From Microbulbifer sp. ALW1 (GTDB lineage Bacteria; Pseudomonadota; Gammaproteobacteria; Pseudomonadales; Cellvibrionaceae): a stretch of DNA of 64,000 bases. The number at the start of each line of letters is the position of its first letter. Position 1 is the stretch's first letter. The stretch is taken from contig NZ_CP047569.1 in assembly GCF_009903625.1 (NCBI RefSeq), positions 206,001 through 270,000 on the forward strand, in the 5' to 3' direction. The position numbers were made by a program, and so were the translations under genes. The notes beneath the pieces were generated by a model that worked only from the letters and a program-made list of their open reading frames with translations, had not been told where the DNA came from and made no database searches. Positions 36,559 to 44,542 of this stretch are shown here, in pieces.

Positions 36559-37998
36559 TCAGCTGGGCTTGAAGGCCTGACCATTGATGGTGACATCTTT
36601 CACGGTCAGGCCAGTCACCTCCTCAATCACACCGAGGGACGCCGCCTGGTCAATGCGGCTGTTGAAGATCTGCAGACCACGAATCGGCGCGCGCTCAAAG
36701 CCACGCACGTGGAAAGCGCGGTTGGCCTCCTTGCACACCAGGTTTTCAACCTGAATGTTGTACACATTGGGATCAAAGTCGCCCTTATCCCCCTCTTCAT
36801 AGAAGAAATTGATCACGATGACGTCTTTTACCTGGCCGATGGTGAGGTTGCGCACGTAGATATCGTGGATCTCGCCGCCGCGCATGGCATTGGTCTTGAT
36901 GCGCAGACCGCGCTCCAGGTTAGGACTGCTCATCACACATTCCTCCAGGAATACATTGCGCACACCGCCGGAGATTTCACTGCCCAGCACCAGGCCACCG
37001 TGACCATCACGCATCTGGCAGTTCCGCACCACGACATTCTCGGTGGGCACATTGAGGCGACGACCATCCGCGTTGCGGCCGGATTTGATGGCGATACAGT
37101 CATCGCCATTGTCGAACAGACAGTCTTCGATCAGCACATTGCGACAGGACTCGGGATCGCAGCCATCGGAGTTGGGACCGTGGCTTCTTGTGGTCACGCC
37201 ACGTACGGTCAGGCTTTCGCAGAGCACCGGGTGAACAACCCAGAACGGAGAATTCTCCAGGGTCACGCCTTCAATCAGCACATTGTTGCACTCATAGAAC
37301 TGCACCAGTGGCGGGCGCAGGAAGGAACCCTCGGCGTAGTGGCGGTCGGCAACCGGCACCCCGGCTTCCATCTCTTCCATCAGGCGCGCGCGCGCCGCGT
37401 GCTGGGTATCGCCCTCGTTGGAGCTGTTGTCGCACTTGGTGTTCTCCCCCTTCCAGGGCCACCAGGTGTTGCAGTCGGCACCGCCGTCAATCAACCCCTT
37501 GCCGGTCAGCGCCACGTTTTCACATTTGTGGGCGTAGATCAGCGGCGAGTAGCCCATCATCTCCATACCTTCCCAGCGGGTCTTCACCGCCGGCAGGTAG
37601 CGCTCGGGCTCGGGAATAAAGTGAATTTCCGCCCCTTCCGCCAGGTGCAGCTCGGTATTGGAGACCAGGTGAATGGGGCCGGTGCGGTATTTGCCTGCGG
37701 GTACCACGATACGACCACCGCCAGCCTTGCGGCTGGCTTCAATCGCGGCGACAAAGAATGCACTGGCGTCTTCGCCCTCACCCTTGGCGCCCAGCGCTTT
37801 CAGGTCAAAGTCGCGGGCCGGAATCGACGGCAGTTTGATTTGCGAGAGGATCTTTGGCACTTGTGCCCAGGGACCATTGTATTGCGCCCGCGGCGGGCGG
37901 CTCATGGCTACCGCCTGGGACAGCAGCCCGGGAACAGCCGGCACGGCCGCAGCGGCCACCAGAGATTGCAAGAATACTCGCCGGTTAAATCCAGTCAT
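36559..37998 (-). CDS. GH28 family polygalacturonase-like enzyme, Tat-exported
   Basis: The 479-aa protein starts with a twin-arginine signal (FNRRVFLQSLVAAAAVPA) and has a complete GH28 active site: NSDGCD, GDDCIAIKSG (near 299), the GHG motif in DGHGGLVLGSE (near 332) and RIK in GLRIKTN. GH28 enzymes hydrolyse galacturonan or rhamnogalacturonan backbones with inversion. Export folded by Tat, with no anchor, suggests a periplasmic exo-acting enzyme on imported oligomers; that is inference. It is a paralogue of 27671-29065. An operator lies 80 bp upstream (38078-38088). Confidence 0.9.
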   Translation of the reverse strand: MTGFNRRVFLQSLVAAAAVPAVPGLLSQAVAMSRPPRAQYNGPWAQVPKILSQIKLPSIPARDFDLKALGAKGEGEDASAFFVAAIEASRKAGGGRIVVPAGKYRTGPIHLVSNTELHLAEGAEIHFIPEPERYLPAVKTRWEGMEMMGYSPLIYAHKCENVALTGKGLIDGGADCNTWWPWKGENTKCDNSSNEGDTQHAARARLMEEMEAGVPVADRHYAEGSFLRPPLVQFYECNNVLIEGVTLENSPFWVVHPVLCESLTVRGVTTRSHGPNSDGCDPESCRNVLIEDCLFDNGDDCIAIKSGRNADGRRLNVPTENVVVRNCQMRDGHGGLVLGSEISGGVRNVFLEECVMSSPNLERGLRIKTNAMRGGEIHDIYVRNLTIGQVKDVIVINFFYEEGDKGDFDPNVYNIQVENLVCKEANRAFHVRGFERAPIRGLQIFNSRIDQAASLGVIEEVTGLTVKDVTINGQAFKPS

Positions 37999-38077
37999 AA
38001 ATACCTCCCGGGCTTATTGTTTTACTGACTTCAGTATTGGATTTATTCATCGCCACACCAGGCAAGGCCAGCATATC

Positions 38078-38088
38078 TGGCAAGACCA
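38078..38088. promoter_or_regulatory. Predicted GntR/FadR-family operator (Tat-exported GH28)
   Basis: TGGCAAGACCA, whose reverse complement is TGGTCTTGCCA, lies 80 bp upstream of the GH28 start. A weaker related site, AGGCAAGGCCA, begins at 38060. Confidence 0.6.
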
Positions 38089-38225
38089 GTGTCAAAATTG
38101 AGGCAATACTGTCATACCAATTTTGGGAGGGCAACAACCACACGGTCACCGCCGCGCTGCCAAACCCACCCCTTCACCGGGCGACAGCAGCTAAACGCGC
38201 AGGAAATTTGACGATAGACAGGCAC

Positions 38226-38253
38226 AAAAAAGCCGGCTCCAGGGCCGGCTTTT
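38226..38253. terminator. Bidirectional intrinsic terminator after gntR
   Basis: AAAAGCCGGC (38228-38237) pairs with GCCGGCTTTT (38244-38253). On the minus strand it is followed by six T and lies 38 bp past the gntR stop. Confidence 0.85.
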
Positions 38254-38291
38254 CAATCATCCTGAGGATGGCGGGGTGACTGTTCCTGCGA

Positions 38292-39029
38292 TCAGGGCAG
38301 TGCAAACCGCTGACGGGCGGCGCTCATCTCGCGACGGGCCTGCTCCAGGGCTTCGGCTTCGGTGGCATCCAGCAGCTGCTGAACCACACGCTGCAAGTGG
38401 TCACGCATGGCGTTGCGGGCGCCGTCCGGGTCGCGATTCTTGATCGCTTCCAGAATGCGGCGGTGCTCTTCAATACGGGGCTTGGAGCCCGCCTGGCGCA
38501 CCTTTTCGAGGATGCGGGCAGATACCGAGGAACTGTTGCGCAGCTTCCACAGGTGCTCACACACGGACACCACTGCATCGTTGTGGGTGCACTGGGCAAT
38601 GTGCAGGTGGAACTTCTCGTCCGCTACCTCGGCACTGGATTCAGCCGCGTTTTCCGCAACCATTTCCTCGAGAATCGCCTCAAGTTGCGCGACTTCTGCA
38701 TCGCTCATCTCGCGCGCGGCGAGGCCGGCAGCCTCACCCTCAAACATCATGCGCGCCTGCAGGATTTCAAAGGCACCGATATCGCTTTCACCGGCAGAAA
38801 AGGCACTGGCTTCGGTATCTGTTACATAGACACCGGAGCCACCTTTGACCTCGACGCAGCCCGCCAGCTCCAGCGCAATGATCGCCTCGCGCACGGTGGG
38901 ACGGCTCACTTCAAAACGCTCAGCCAGTTTGCGCTCCGCAGGCAGGCGTGTGCCGGCCGGGTAGTCACCGGCGGCAATAGCGGCAGCCAGCTTTTCGGCT
39001 ACCTGTTGGTAAAGTCTGGCACCCTGCAT
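38292..39029 (-). CDS. FadR-subfamily GntR transcriptional regulator, probable uronate-regulon repressor
   Basis: The 245-aa protein has an N-terminal winged helix (about 8-75) with the GntR signature YPAGTRLPAERKLAERFEVS and RPTVREAIIALE. A helical FCD effector domain follows (about 95-230), with Asp/His positions such as EKFHLHIAQCTHN that usually hold metal. FCD regulators commonly sense carboxylates; UxuR/ExuR-type proteins sense uronates or their ketoacids. It sits between the GH28 and uxaA genes, and a FadR-type palindrome recurs upstream of most pathway genes here, so it is the leading candidate for the site-binding repressor. AGGAG lies about 10 bases before the ATG. Confidence 0.9.
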   Translation of the reverse strand: MQGARLYQQVAEKLAAAIAAGDYPAGTRLPAERKLAERFEVSRPTVREAIIALELAGCVEVKGGSGVYVTDTEASAFSAGESDIGAFEILQARMMFEGEAAGLAAREMSDAEVAQLEAILEEMVAENAAESSAEVADEKFHLHIAQCTHNDAVVSVCEHLWKLRNSSSVSARILEKVRQAGSKPRIEEHRRILEAIKNRDPDGARNAMRDHLQRVVQQLLDATEAEALEQARREMSAARQRFALP

Positions 39030-39433
39030 CTGCCGAATCTCCTGCGTATGACCTGTTATCTGTCTTGTCTTTCTTGTACTTGTCGGGCGGCGTAACGCGC
39101 CCGAAATGCACTGTTTGAGTGCAGCCTAAGCAATATCCCTATGGTAATCCAGAGCAGAGGAAATTCCTCACAACCTGCCTGACCCATCTGGGTTTCCCGC
39201 ATTGCTTACCAATGTCATGACCAATGCCATGGTGATCGGTACTTATATATAAGTTGCGGAAATGTTTCGCCGCAGTTTAGCAGATGGGGTTTAGCCACCA
39301 CAACACGGGAATTGCCTACTCAGTCTTACCAAATTGTACTAACCTTCGGATTGCGGCCTTACCAATATAGTGTTAGATTGCAACCAATCATAACGACAAC
39401 TGACCGCAAGTCCGTAAGCGGAGTCAGGACAAG
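39030..39433. promoter_or_regulatory. Divergent gntR-uxaA promoter region with clustered operator sites
   Basis: This 404-bp region contains CAGTCTTACCA (39321-39331, reverse complement TGGTAAGACTG) and CGGCCTTACCA (39354-39364, reverse complement TGGTAAGGCCG), 70-113 bp upstream of uxaA. Isolated half-sites (TTACCA near 39206-39211, TGGTAA near 39142) also occur. The arrangement suggests repression of uxaA and possible autoregulation of gntR. No gene is seen inside. Confidence 0.55.
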
Positions 39434-40957
39434 ATGGATCTAATTCATATACATTCCGACGATAACGTCGCCGTAAGCAAAGCTCCCCTGCCCGCCGGCA
39501 CGCTGGTGAACTGGGAAGGCAGCATGTTGCCGCTGATTTCCGATGTACCGGCGATGCACAAAGTCTGCGTACGCGCGATTGCTGCCGGTGAAGCGGTCAT
39601 CAAGTATGGCCAGGTCATCGGCTTTGCGCGGGAGGATATTGCTCCCGGCACCCATGTGCACGAATTCAACATGGAGGCGGGTAACCACCAGGTAGAGCAC
39701 GACTTCTGCAGTGACTATGTTCCCACCGAACTGGTTGCGCCGGAAGATCGCGCAACCTTTATGGGTTACCGGCGCGCCAGTGGTAAATCCGGCACGCGCA
39801 ATTACCTCGCCGTTGTCTCAACCGTAAACTGTTCCGTCACCGTATCCCGCGCCATTGCCTCGCACTTTCGCGACAGCGGCAAACTGCGCGATTTCCCGAA
39901 TATCGATGGCATAGTGGCACTAGGCCACGACAGCGGCTGTGGCATGTCCACATCCGGTGAAGGCTACCAGACACTGTTGCGCACCCTGCACGGCTATATC
40001 GCACACCCGAATTTTGCCGGCGTGCTGCTGATCGGCCTCGGTTGTGAAGCGATGCAGATCACCAGCCTGATGCGCGAAACCGGCTTGCAGGAAGGCGACG
40101 GTTTCCAGGTGATGACCATTCAGCAACTGGGCGGCACCCGTGCGGCAATTGAGTCCGGTATCGAGCGCCTGACCGGAATGCTGCCGGCAGCCAACGCCTG
40201 CGTACGCGAACCCATTCCCGCTTCCGAACTGACCCTTGCGGTGCAGTGCGGCGGCAGCGACGCCTACTCCGGTATTACCGCCAACGCGGGCCTGGGTGCG
40301 GCGGCGGATATCCTGGTGCGTCAGGGTGGCACGGTTATTTATTCAGAAACCCCGGAAATTTACGGCGCCGAGCATTTGCTGACCCGCCGCGCAGTGAATC
40401 CGGAAGTGGCCCAGAAGCTGGTGGATCGCATTCACTGGTGGGAGCACTACACCGAGATCAACGGTGTCGAACTGAACAACAATCCTTCTCCAGGCAACAA
40501 GGCCGGCGGCCTGACAACCATTGCGGAGAAGTCGCTCGGTGCACAGGCGAAGGGCGGTACCACTGCGCTGCAGGATGTTTACCTTTACGGTGAGCAGGTG
40601 CGCAAGAAAGGCTTGGTATTTATGGACAGCCCGGGCTTCGATCCGGTTTCCGTTACCGGCCAGGTTGCCAGCGGTGCGAATGTAGTCTGCTTTACTACCG
40701 GTCGCGGTTCGGCCTTTGGCGGTAAGCCGGTACCGAGTATCAAGCTGGCGAGTAACTCCAATCTGTTCGAGCGTATGCGCGAGGATATGGATATCGACTG
40801 CGGCGGTATCCTGGACAAGCGTTACACCGTTGCCGAATGTGGTGAGATGATTTTCCAGCACATTCTGGCAATTGCTTCTGGCGAACAGAGTGCCAGTGAG
40901 AAACTCGATTACGGTGATAATGAATTTGCGCCCTGGCATATTGGGGCGGTTGTCTGA
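39434..40957 (+). CDS. uxaA: Altronate dehydratase
   Basis: UxaA dehydrates D-altronate to 2-keto-3-deoxygluconate in the galacturonate branch. The 507-aa protein is full length. An N-terminal SAF domain (about 1-95) is followed by the UxaA catalytic domain with GYRRASGKSGTRNYLAVVST, ALGHDSGCGMSTSGEG, the Cys-containing LQCGGSDAYSGITANAG-like VQCGGSDAYSG, and FTTGRGSAFG. AGGACAAG precedes the ATG. Operator-like sites lie 70-113 bp upstream and a strong terminator follows the stop, so it is monocistronic. Confidence 0.96.
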   Translation: MDLIHIHSDDNVAVSKAPLPAGTLVNWEGSMLPLISDVPAMHKVCVRAIAAGEAVIKYGQVIGFAREDIAPGTHVHEFNMEAGNHQVEHDFCSDYVPTELVAPEDRATFMGYRRASGKSGTRNYLAVVSTVNCSVTVSRAIASHFRDSGKLRDFPNIDGIVALGHDSGCGMSTSGEGYQTLLRTLHGYIAHPNFAGVLLIGLGCEAMQITSLMRETGLQEGDGFQVMTIQQLGGTRAAIESGIERLTGMLPAANACVREPIPASELTLAVQCGGSDAYSGITANAGLGAAADILVRQGGTVIYSETPEIYGAEHLLTRRAVNPEVAQKLVDRIHWWEHYTEINGVELNNNPSPGNKAGGLTTIAEKSLGAQAKGGTTALQDVYLYGEQVRKKGLVFMDSPGFDPVSVTGQVASGANVVCFTTGRGSAFGGKPVPSIKLASNSNLFERMREDMDIDCGGILDKRYTVAECGEMIFQHILAIASGEQSASEKLDYGDNEFAPWHIGAVV

Positions 40958-40973
40958 TCTCACCTTCTGATAT

Positions 40974-41004
40974 AAAAAAACCGGCTCATGTAGCCGGTTT
41001 TTTT
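40974..41004. terminator. Intrinsic terminator of uxaA
   Basis: A-run plus CCGGCT (40974-40986) pairs with AGCCGG plus a seven-T run (40992-41004) around a 5-nt loop. The A and T runs make it usable in both directions. Confidence 0.9.
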
Positions 41005-41054
41005 ATGCGCGTTTGGGATTAGTCATAGTGGCGGGTTGAAGCAGGCGCGGTGGC

Positions 41055-41166
41055 GGCAAGGCACCGGGTAAAGGTTTTCAAAACCGCTGTGAATACATCC
41101 CTGTACGCTGCGTCGGCGACGTCCCTGTCGCCGACGCTTTTGAAAACCTTTACCCGGCACCTTGCC
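41055..41166 (-). repeat. 112-bp stem-head intergenic repeat element, copy 1 (inverted)
   Basis: Arms 41055-41083 and 41138-41166 pair over 29 bp with two mismatches, enclosing a 54-nt head. The head contains GCGTCGGCGAC and its complement GTCGCCGACGC. The head is nearly identical to copies 2 and 3 but in opposite orientation. The stem sequence is peculiar to this copy. Confidence 0.85.
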
Positions 41167-41202
41167 TTTGCATCGAGTTTCAGCGCTTCGCTAATATCGC
41201 AA

Positions 41203-41400
41203 TCAATCGTGTACTCGTGCCGGCGCTTTGCTAAGTAAAACAAGCACAAGCGTTGCGAGAGGACCAAAAATCAGGCTCAAAATCCACCAGATCAAACCAC
41301 TGCGGTTTTTTCCCTGAGCCAACCCAGCATTGATCAACGACAGCGTCCCCCAGCCTACCAGCCACTCCCGCGACTGAATCATCACCTGATACTCTTCCAT
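41203..41400 (-). CDS. Small predicted membrane protein
   Basis: A 65-aa frame beginning MEEYQVMIQSREW has a C-terminal hydrophobic helix (GLIWWILSLIFGPLATLVLVL) preceded by GKNRSG, a pattern common in small bacterial membrane proteins of unknown function. The start at 41400 is preferred over 41430; a GGAAT-like sequence precedes it. It is framed on each side by oppositely oriented copies of the 112-bp repeat, and no other gene is nearby. I do not recognise a family. Confidence 0.55.
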   Translation of the reverse strand: MEEYQVMIQSREWLVGWGTLSLINAGLAQGKNRSGLIWWILSLIFGPLATLVLVLLSKAPARVHD

Positions 41401-41446
41401 ACATCCATTCCTCTCTGTCCAGCAAAGCACAAATATTCGAATCGAA

Positions 41447-41558
41447 GGTGGAGTGCCGGGTGAGGGTTTTCAGGAGCGTCGGCGACAGGGACGTCGCCGA
41501 CGCAGCGTACAGGGATGTATTCACAGCGGTCCTGAAAACCCTCACCCGGTGCTCCACC
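41447..41558 (+). repeat. 112-bp stem-head intergenic repeat element, copy 2
   Basis: Arms 41447-41475 and 41530-41558 pair over 29 bp with two G-T oppositions, enclosing the 54-nt conserved head (41476-41529). The stem interior GAGGG differs from copies 1 and 3, with the matching change in the other arm. Confidence 0.85.
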
Positions 41559-41592
41559 GCCACGGAGTCCGCTAAATAGTTACCACAAAAAC

Positions 41593-42882
41593 TCAGTTAT
41601 CCAACAGGAACCGGGCAATGGTGCGAACCCCGTGCCCCTTGGCCCCCTGCGCCCACTGGTCATTAGCACCGGGCAAGTAAGAACCGGAAAGATCCATGTG
41701 TACCCAGCCGCGGCCTTCATCGCGCACAAACTTGGCCAGGAAAGCCGCCGCCGTCGATGCACCGGGGCTGCCATCAATACCCACGTTGGCAATTTCCGCA
41801 AACCCGGAAGGAATCTGCTCCAGGTGGAATTTTTCCAGCGGTAAGCGCCAGGCTTTTTCATTTTCTGACTTGGCTGCCGTCAGTACTTTTTCGGCCATCT
41901 CATCTTCAAAACTCATCACCGAGTTGTAATCCCGGCCCACCGCCATTTTGGCCGCGCCCGTCAGAGTAGCCGCGTCGAGGATATAGCGGGGGTTTTCCTC
42001 GCTGGCGGCAATCAGACCATCCGCCAGCACCAGGCGGCCTTCCGCATCGGTATTCAGAATTTCCGCGGTCACGCCATTTTTGTAGCGGATGATATCGCCG
42101 AGCTTGAACGCGTGGCCGGAGATCAGGTTTTCCGCACAGCACAGGTACAGTTTGATGCGTTTCTGCAATCCACGTGCAATGGCCAAAGCCAGGCCGCCGG
42201 AAACCATCGCCGCGCCGCCCATATCCGACTTCATGTGGGCCATGCCCGCAGAGGGCTTGATGCTGTAACCGCCGGAGTCAAAGGTAATACCCTTGCCTAC
42301 CAGGCAGATATCCACAGGCGCGTCCGCTTTGCCAGAGGGGTTGTAATCCAGCTGCAGCATGGCACCGCCGCGTACACTGCCGCGACCGACATTGTGGATG
42401 CCCATGAAGCCTTCATCCAGCAACGCATCACCGGAGACAATGCGGTAGCTCACCGCATCCGGGGCCAGCTTTTGCAGCATATCTGCCGCACTTTCTGCCA
42501 ACGCGCGCGGGGAGACATTTTCCGGGGTGCCATTGGTGATTTCCCGCACCCACAGGCTCGCAGCCTTGCGCGCCTGCAGTTCGTTCAGCTCTTCGCCGTC
42601 ACCCAGGCCCCAGTCGAGGGTGCTCTTGCGGTTAGGGTTGTAGTAACCGGCCCAGAAACTCCAGCGACTCTCCAGATCCCAGTTGTCGCCGGTCAGCGCC
42701 ACATCGGTCACCCCCATGCCATCGAGCCGGCGCGCGGCGCGCTGTACCGCGACCAGGGTGCCGCCGGTGGCCTCGGTGGCATGAATGCGGGCCTCGCTGT
42801 CATTGAAGCTCAGCAGGGCATTGTTGCCCCAGTGTTCCGCCGCCGCCGTGGTTTCCAGCCGTACCTGCATCGCTGTTGTCAT
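41593..42882 (-). CDS. pepB: M17 family leucyl aminopeptidase (peptidase B-like)
   Basis: A cytoplasmic di-metal aminopeptidase that removes N-terminal residues from peptides. The 429-aa length matches PepB. The family signature NTDAEGRLVLADG is present, as are metal/active-site segments GKGITFDSGGYSIKPS and MKSDMGGAA. It is divergent from the zinc-finger membrane protein gene and ends just past repeat copy 2. Confidence 0.93.
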   Translation of the reverse strand: MTTAMQVRLETTAAAEHWGNNALLSFNDSEARIHATEATGGTLVAVQRAARRLDGMGVTDVALTGDNWDLESRWSFWAGYYNPNRKSTLDWGLGDGEELNELQARKAASLWVREITNGTPENVSPRALAESAADMLQKLAPDAVSYRIVSGDALLDEGFMGIHNVGRGSVRGGAMLQLDYNPSGKADAPVDICLVGKGITFDSGGYSIKPSAGMAHMKSDMGGAAMVSGGLALAIARGLQKRIKLYLCCAENLISGHAFKLGDIIRYKNGVTAEILNTDAEGRLVLADGLIAASEENPRYILDAATLTGAAKMAVGRDYNSVMSFEDEMAEKVLTAAKSENEKAWRLPLEKFHLEQIPSGFAEIANVGIDGSPGASTAAAFLAKFVRDEGRGWVHMDLSGSYLPGANDQWAQGAKGHGVRTIARFLLDN

Positions 42883-43086
42883 CTGTACACCTTGTTTGAA
42901 TCGTGAATTATGGGAATAAGAGTGCGCGCCGGCTTCGACGCGTCTGAATACGGATATTGGGTCAGTTTAGCAGCGAACAAGTGGTCGTTTGCGCCGGCTC
43001 ACGGTCTGCCGATAGACTCCCCCGATATACTCACCCGATATACTCACCCGGAAAAATATAACGACAGGGACAACAAGGAAGTCACC

Positions 43087-44529
43087 ATGGGCGAATCCTG
43101 CCACTACCACTCGGGTACTGATGCCTCCTGGCACTGTGACAGCTGCAGCAAGGATTACTGCGGCGAATGCGTACCGGGTTCTGTGGATAACTATTACAAA
43201 TCCACTCCCAAATGCATTCTGTGCAACAACCGCCTGAGCAATGTCGGCGCCAGCAACAAAGCCAGGCCCTTCTGGCAGATGGCCCCCTTCTACTTCCGCT
43301 ATGCCATCGCCGCCGGGCCCCTGACCATTTCCAGTATCTGTGCGGTGGCCGCCCTCGCCATCACCGGGCTCGGCTGGCTGTCGATTTTCGTGCTGGTGGC
43401 GATGCTTGCCGTAGTGCTGCGCTACAACCTGCTGGTGATTGAAACACTCGCCAGCGGTCAGCTGGTCGCCCCCTCTTTTGGCGACGCCCAGGACGGCCGC
43501 AGTGCCGCGGTATTTGCCAAGATCATCGGCATGATCCTGGTGGCCGGTGGCGGCGGTGTGTTGATGGCGGGTCTTGGTGAGGGGGCGGTGCAGGTATATT
43601 CCATCGCCCTGTCGCTACTGGGTCCGGCGGCAATGATTGTGCTGGCACTGGAGCACAGCATGCGGGCGGCGGTAAACCCGCTGAAGTTACTGCAGTTCAC
43701 CCTGATTATCGGCTGGCCCTACTGGTTGCTGTGGCTCTCTACCACTGCGGTGTCCGCGGCACCGGCGCTATTGATGCCGTTGGTTATGGGTAAGATTCCA
43801 GCGTGGATGCTGTTGCCGCTACTGGCATTTACTACCAGCTACTTCTCCATCGTCACCAGCGCCATGATGGGCTATATCTGCCTTACCCGGCAGCAGCAGC
43901 TGGACGTAGCTTCCCAGGTGGATGACGATGAGTTTCTGGAGGAGTCTGAGTTCACACGACGCAAAGCGCTGGCAGATGCGAGTATTTTCTTGCGCGAGGG
44001 GCGCCACGATGAGGCGCGCAAGGCACTGGTAACCACCCTGCGCCAGCAGCCCAACGATATCACCCTCAACGAGCGCTACTACCGACTGCTGCTGGCCACC
44101 GATGACAAGAAAGCACTGAGGGAACTGGGACCGCACCTGCTGGAGCGGTTCGTGACCCTGAACCAACCGCACAAGGCCGCAGAGCTGTATATGGCGACCC
44201 TCGCAACCCAGGGCGCACCGGCCATCGACAAGTCACTGTTGCGCCACCAGATTGCCGAGGCCCTGTATCGGCAGCGCCAGTTCAAGCCGGCACTGGCCCT
44301 GGTGAATAACCTGCACAAGGAAGACCCGCATTACACCCGGCTGGATGCGGCTTATCTGCTGCTGGCGAAAATCTATATGGACGGTTTCAACCGCATCGAC
44401 AATAGCCGCAAGCTGCTGGCATTCGTGCAAAAGAAATTTCCCCACAGTGCGGTTCTACAGGAAGTCCGCCAGCTGGATTCCATTCTGGCTGCCGAAGCGA
44501 AGCCTACGTTGCGACCGCAGCCGGCGTAA
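43087..44529 (+). CDS. Zinc-finger, membrane and helical-repeat protein of unknown function
   Basis: The 480-aa protein begins with a Cys/His-rich domain (CHYHSGTDASWHC, CDSC, CGEC, CILC; residues about 4-45) resembling a B-box type zinc finger. It continues with five to six hydrophobic segments (about 65-270) and ends with a soluble alpha-helical, TPR-like region (about 285-470; REGRHDEARKALVTTLRQQP). The start at 43087 follows AAGGAAG; an upstream in-frame ATG (42910) would add an unlike 59-residue leader. It is convergent with the rhomboid gene, 13 bp apart. No specific role can be assigned. Confidence 0.75.
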   Translation: MGESCHYHSGTDASWHCDSCSKDYCGECVPGSVDNYYKSTPKCILCNNRLSNVGASNKARPFWQMAPFYFRYAIAAGPLTISSICAVAALAITGLGWLSIFVLVAMLAVVLRYNLLVIETLASGQLVAPSFGDAQDGRSAAVFAKIIGMILVAGGGGVLMAGLGEGAVQVYSIALSLLGPAAMIVLALEHSMRAAVNPLKLLQFTLIIGWPYWLLWLSTTAVSAAPALLMPLVMGKIPAWMLLPLLAFTTSYFSIVTSAMMGYICLTRQQQLDVASQVDDDEFLEESEFTRRKALADASIFLREGRHDEARKALVTTLRQQPNDITLNERYYRLLLATDDKKALRELGPHLLERFVTLNQPHKAAELYMATLATQGAPAIDKSLLRHQIAEALYRQRQFKPALALVNNLHKEDPHYTRLDAAYLLLAKIYMDGFNRIDNSRKLLAFVQKKFPHSAVLQEVRQLDSILAAEAKPTLRPQPA

Positions 44530-44542
44530 GTCATTTTCCCTA

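Noticed and set aside
36208..38028. A 606-codon open frame on the plus strand
   Set aside because: Antisense to the Tat-exported GH28 gene; the opposite strand has intact GH28 motifs.
43018..43052. Direct repeat of CCCGATATACTCA before the zinc-finger protein gene
   Set aside because: Only two adjacent copies, with no palindrome and no match elsewhere; too little to call a regulatory element.
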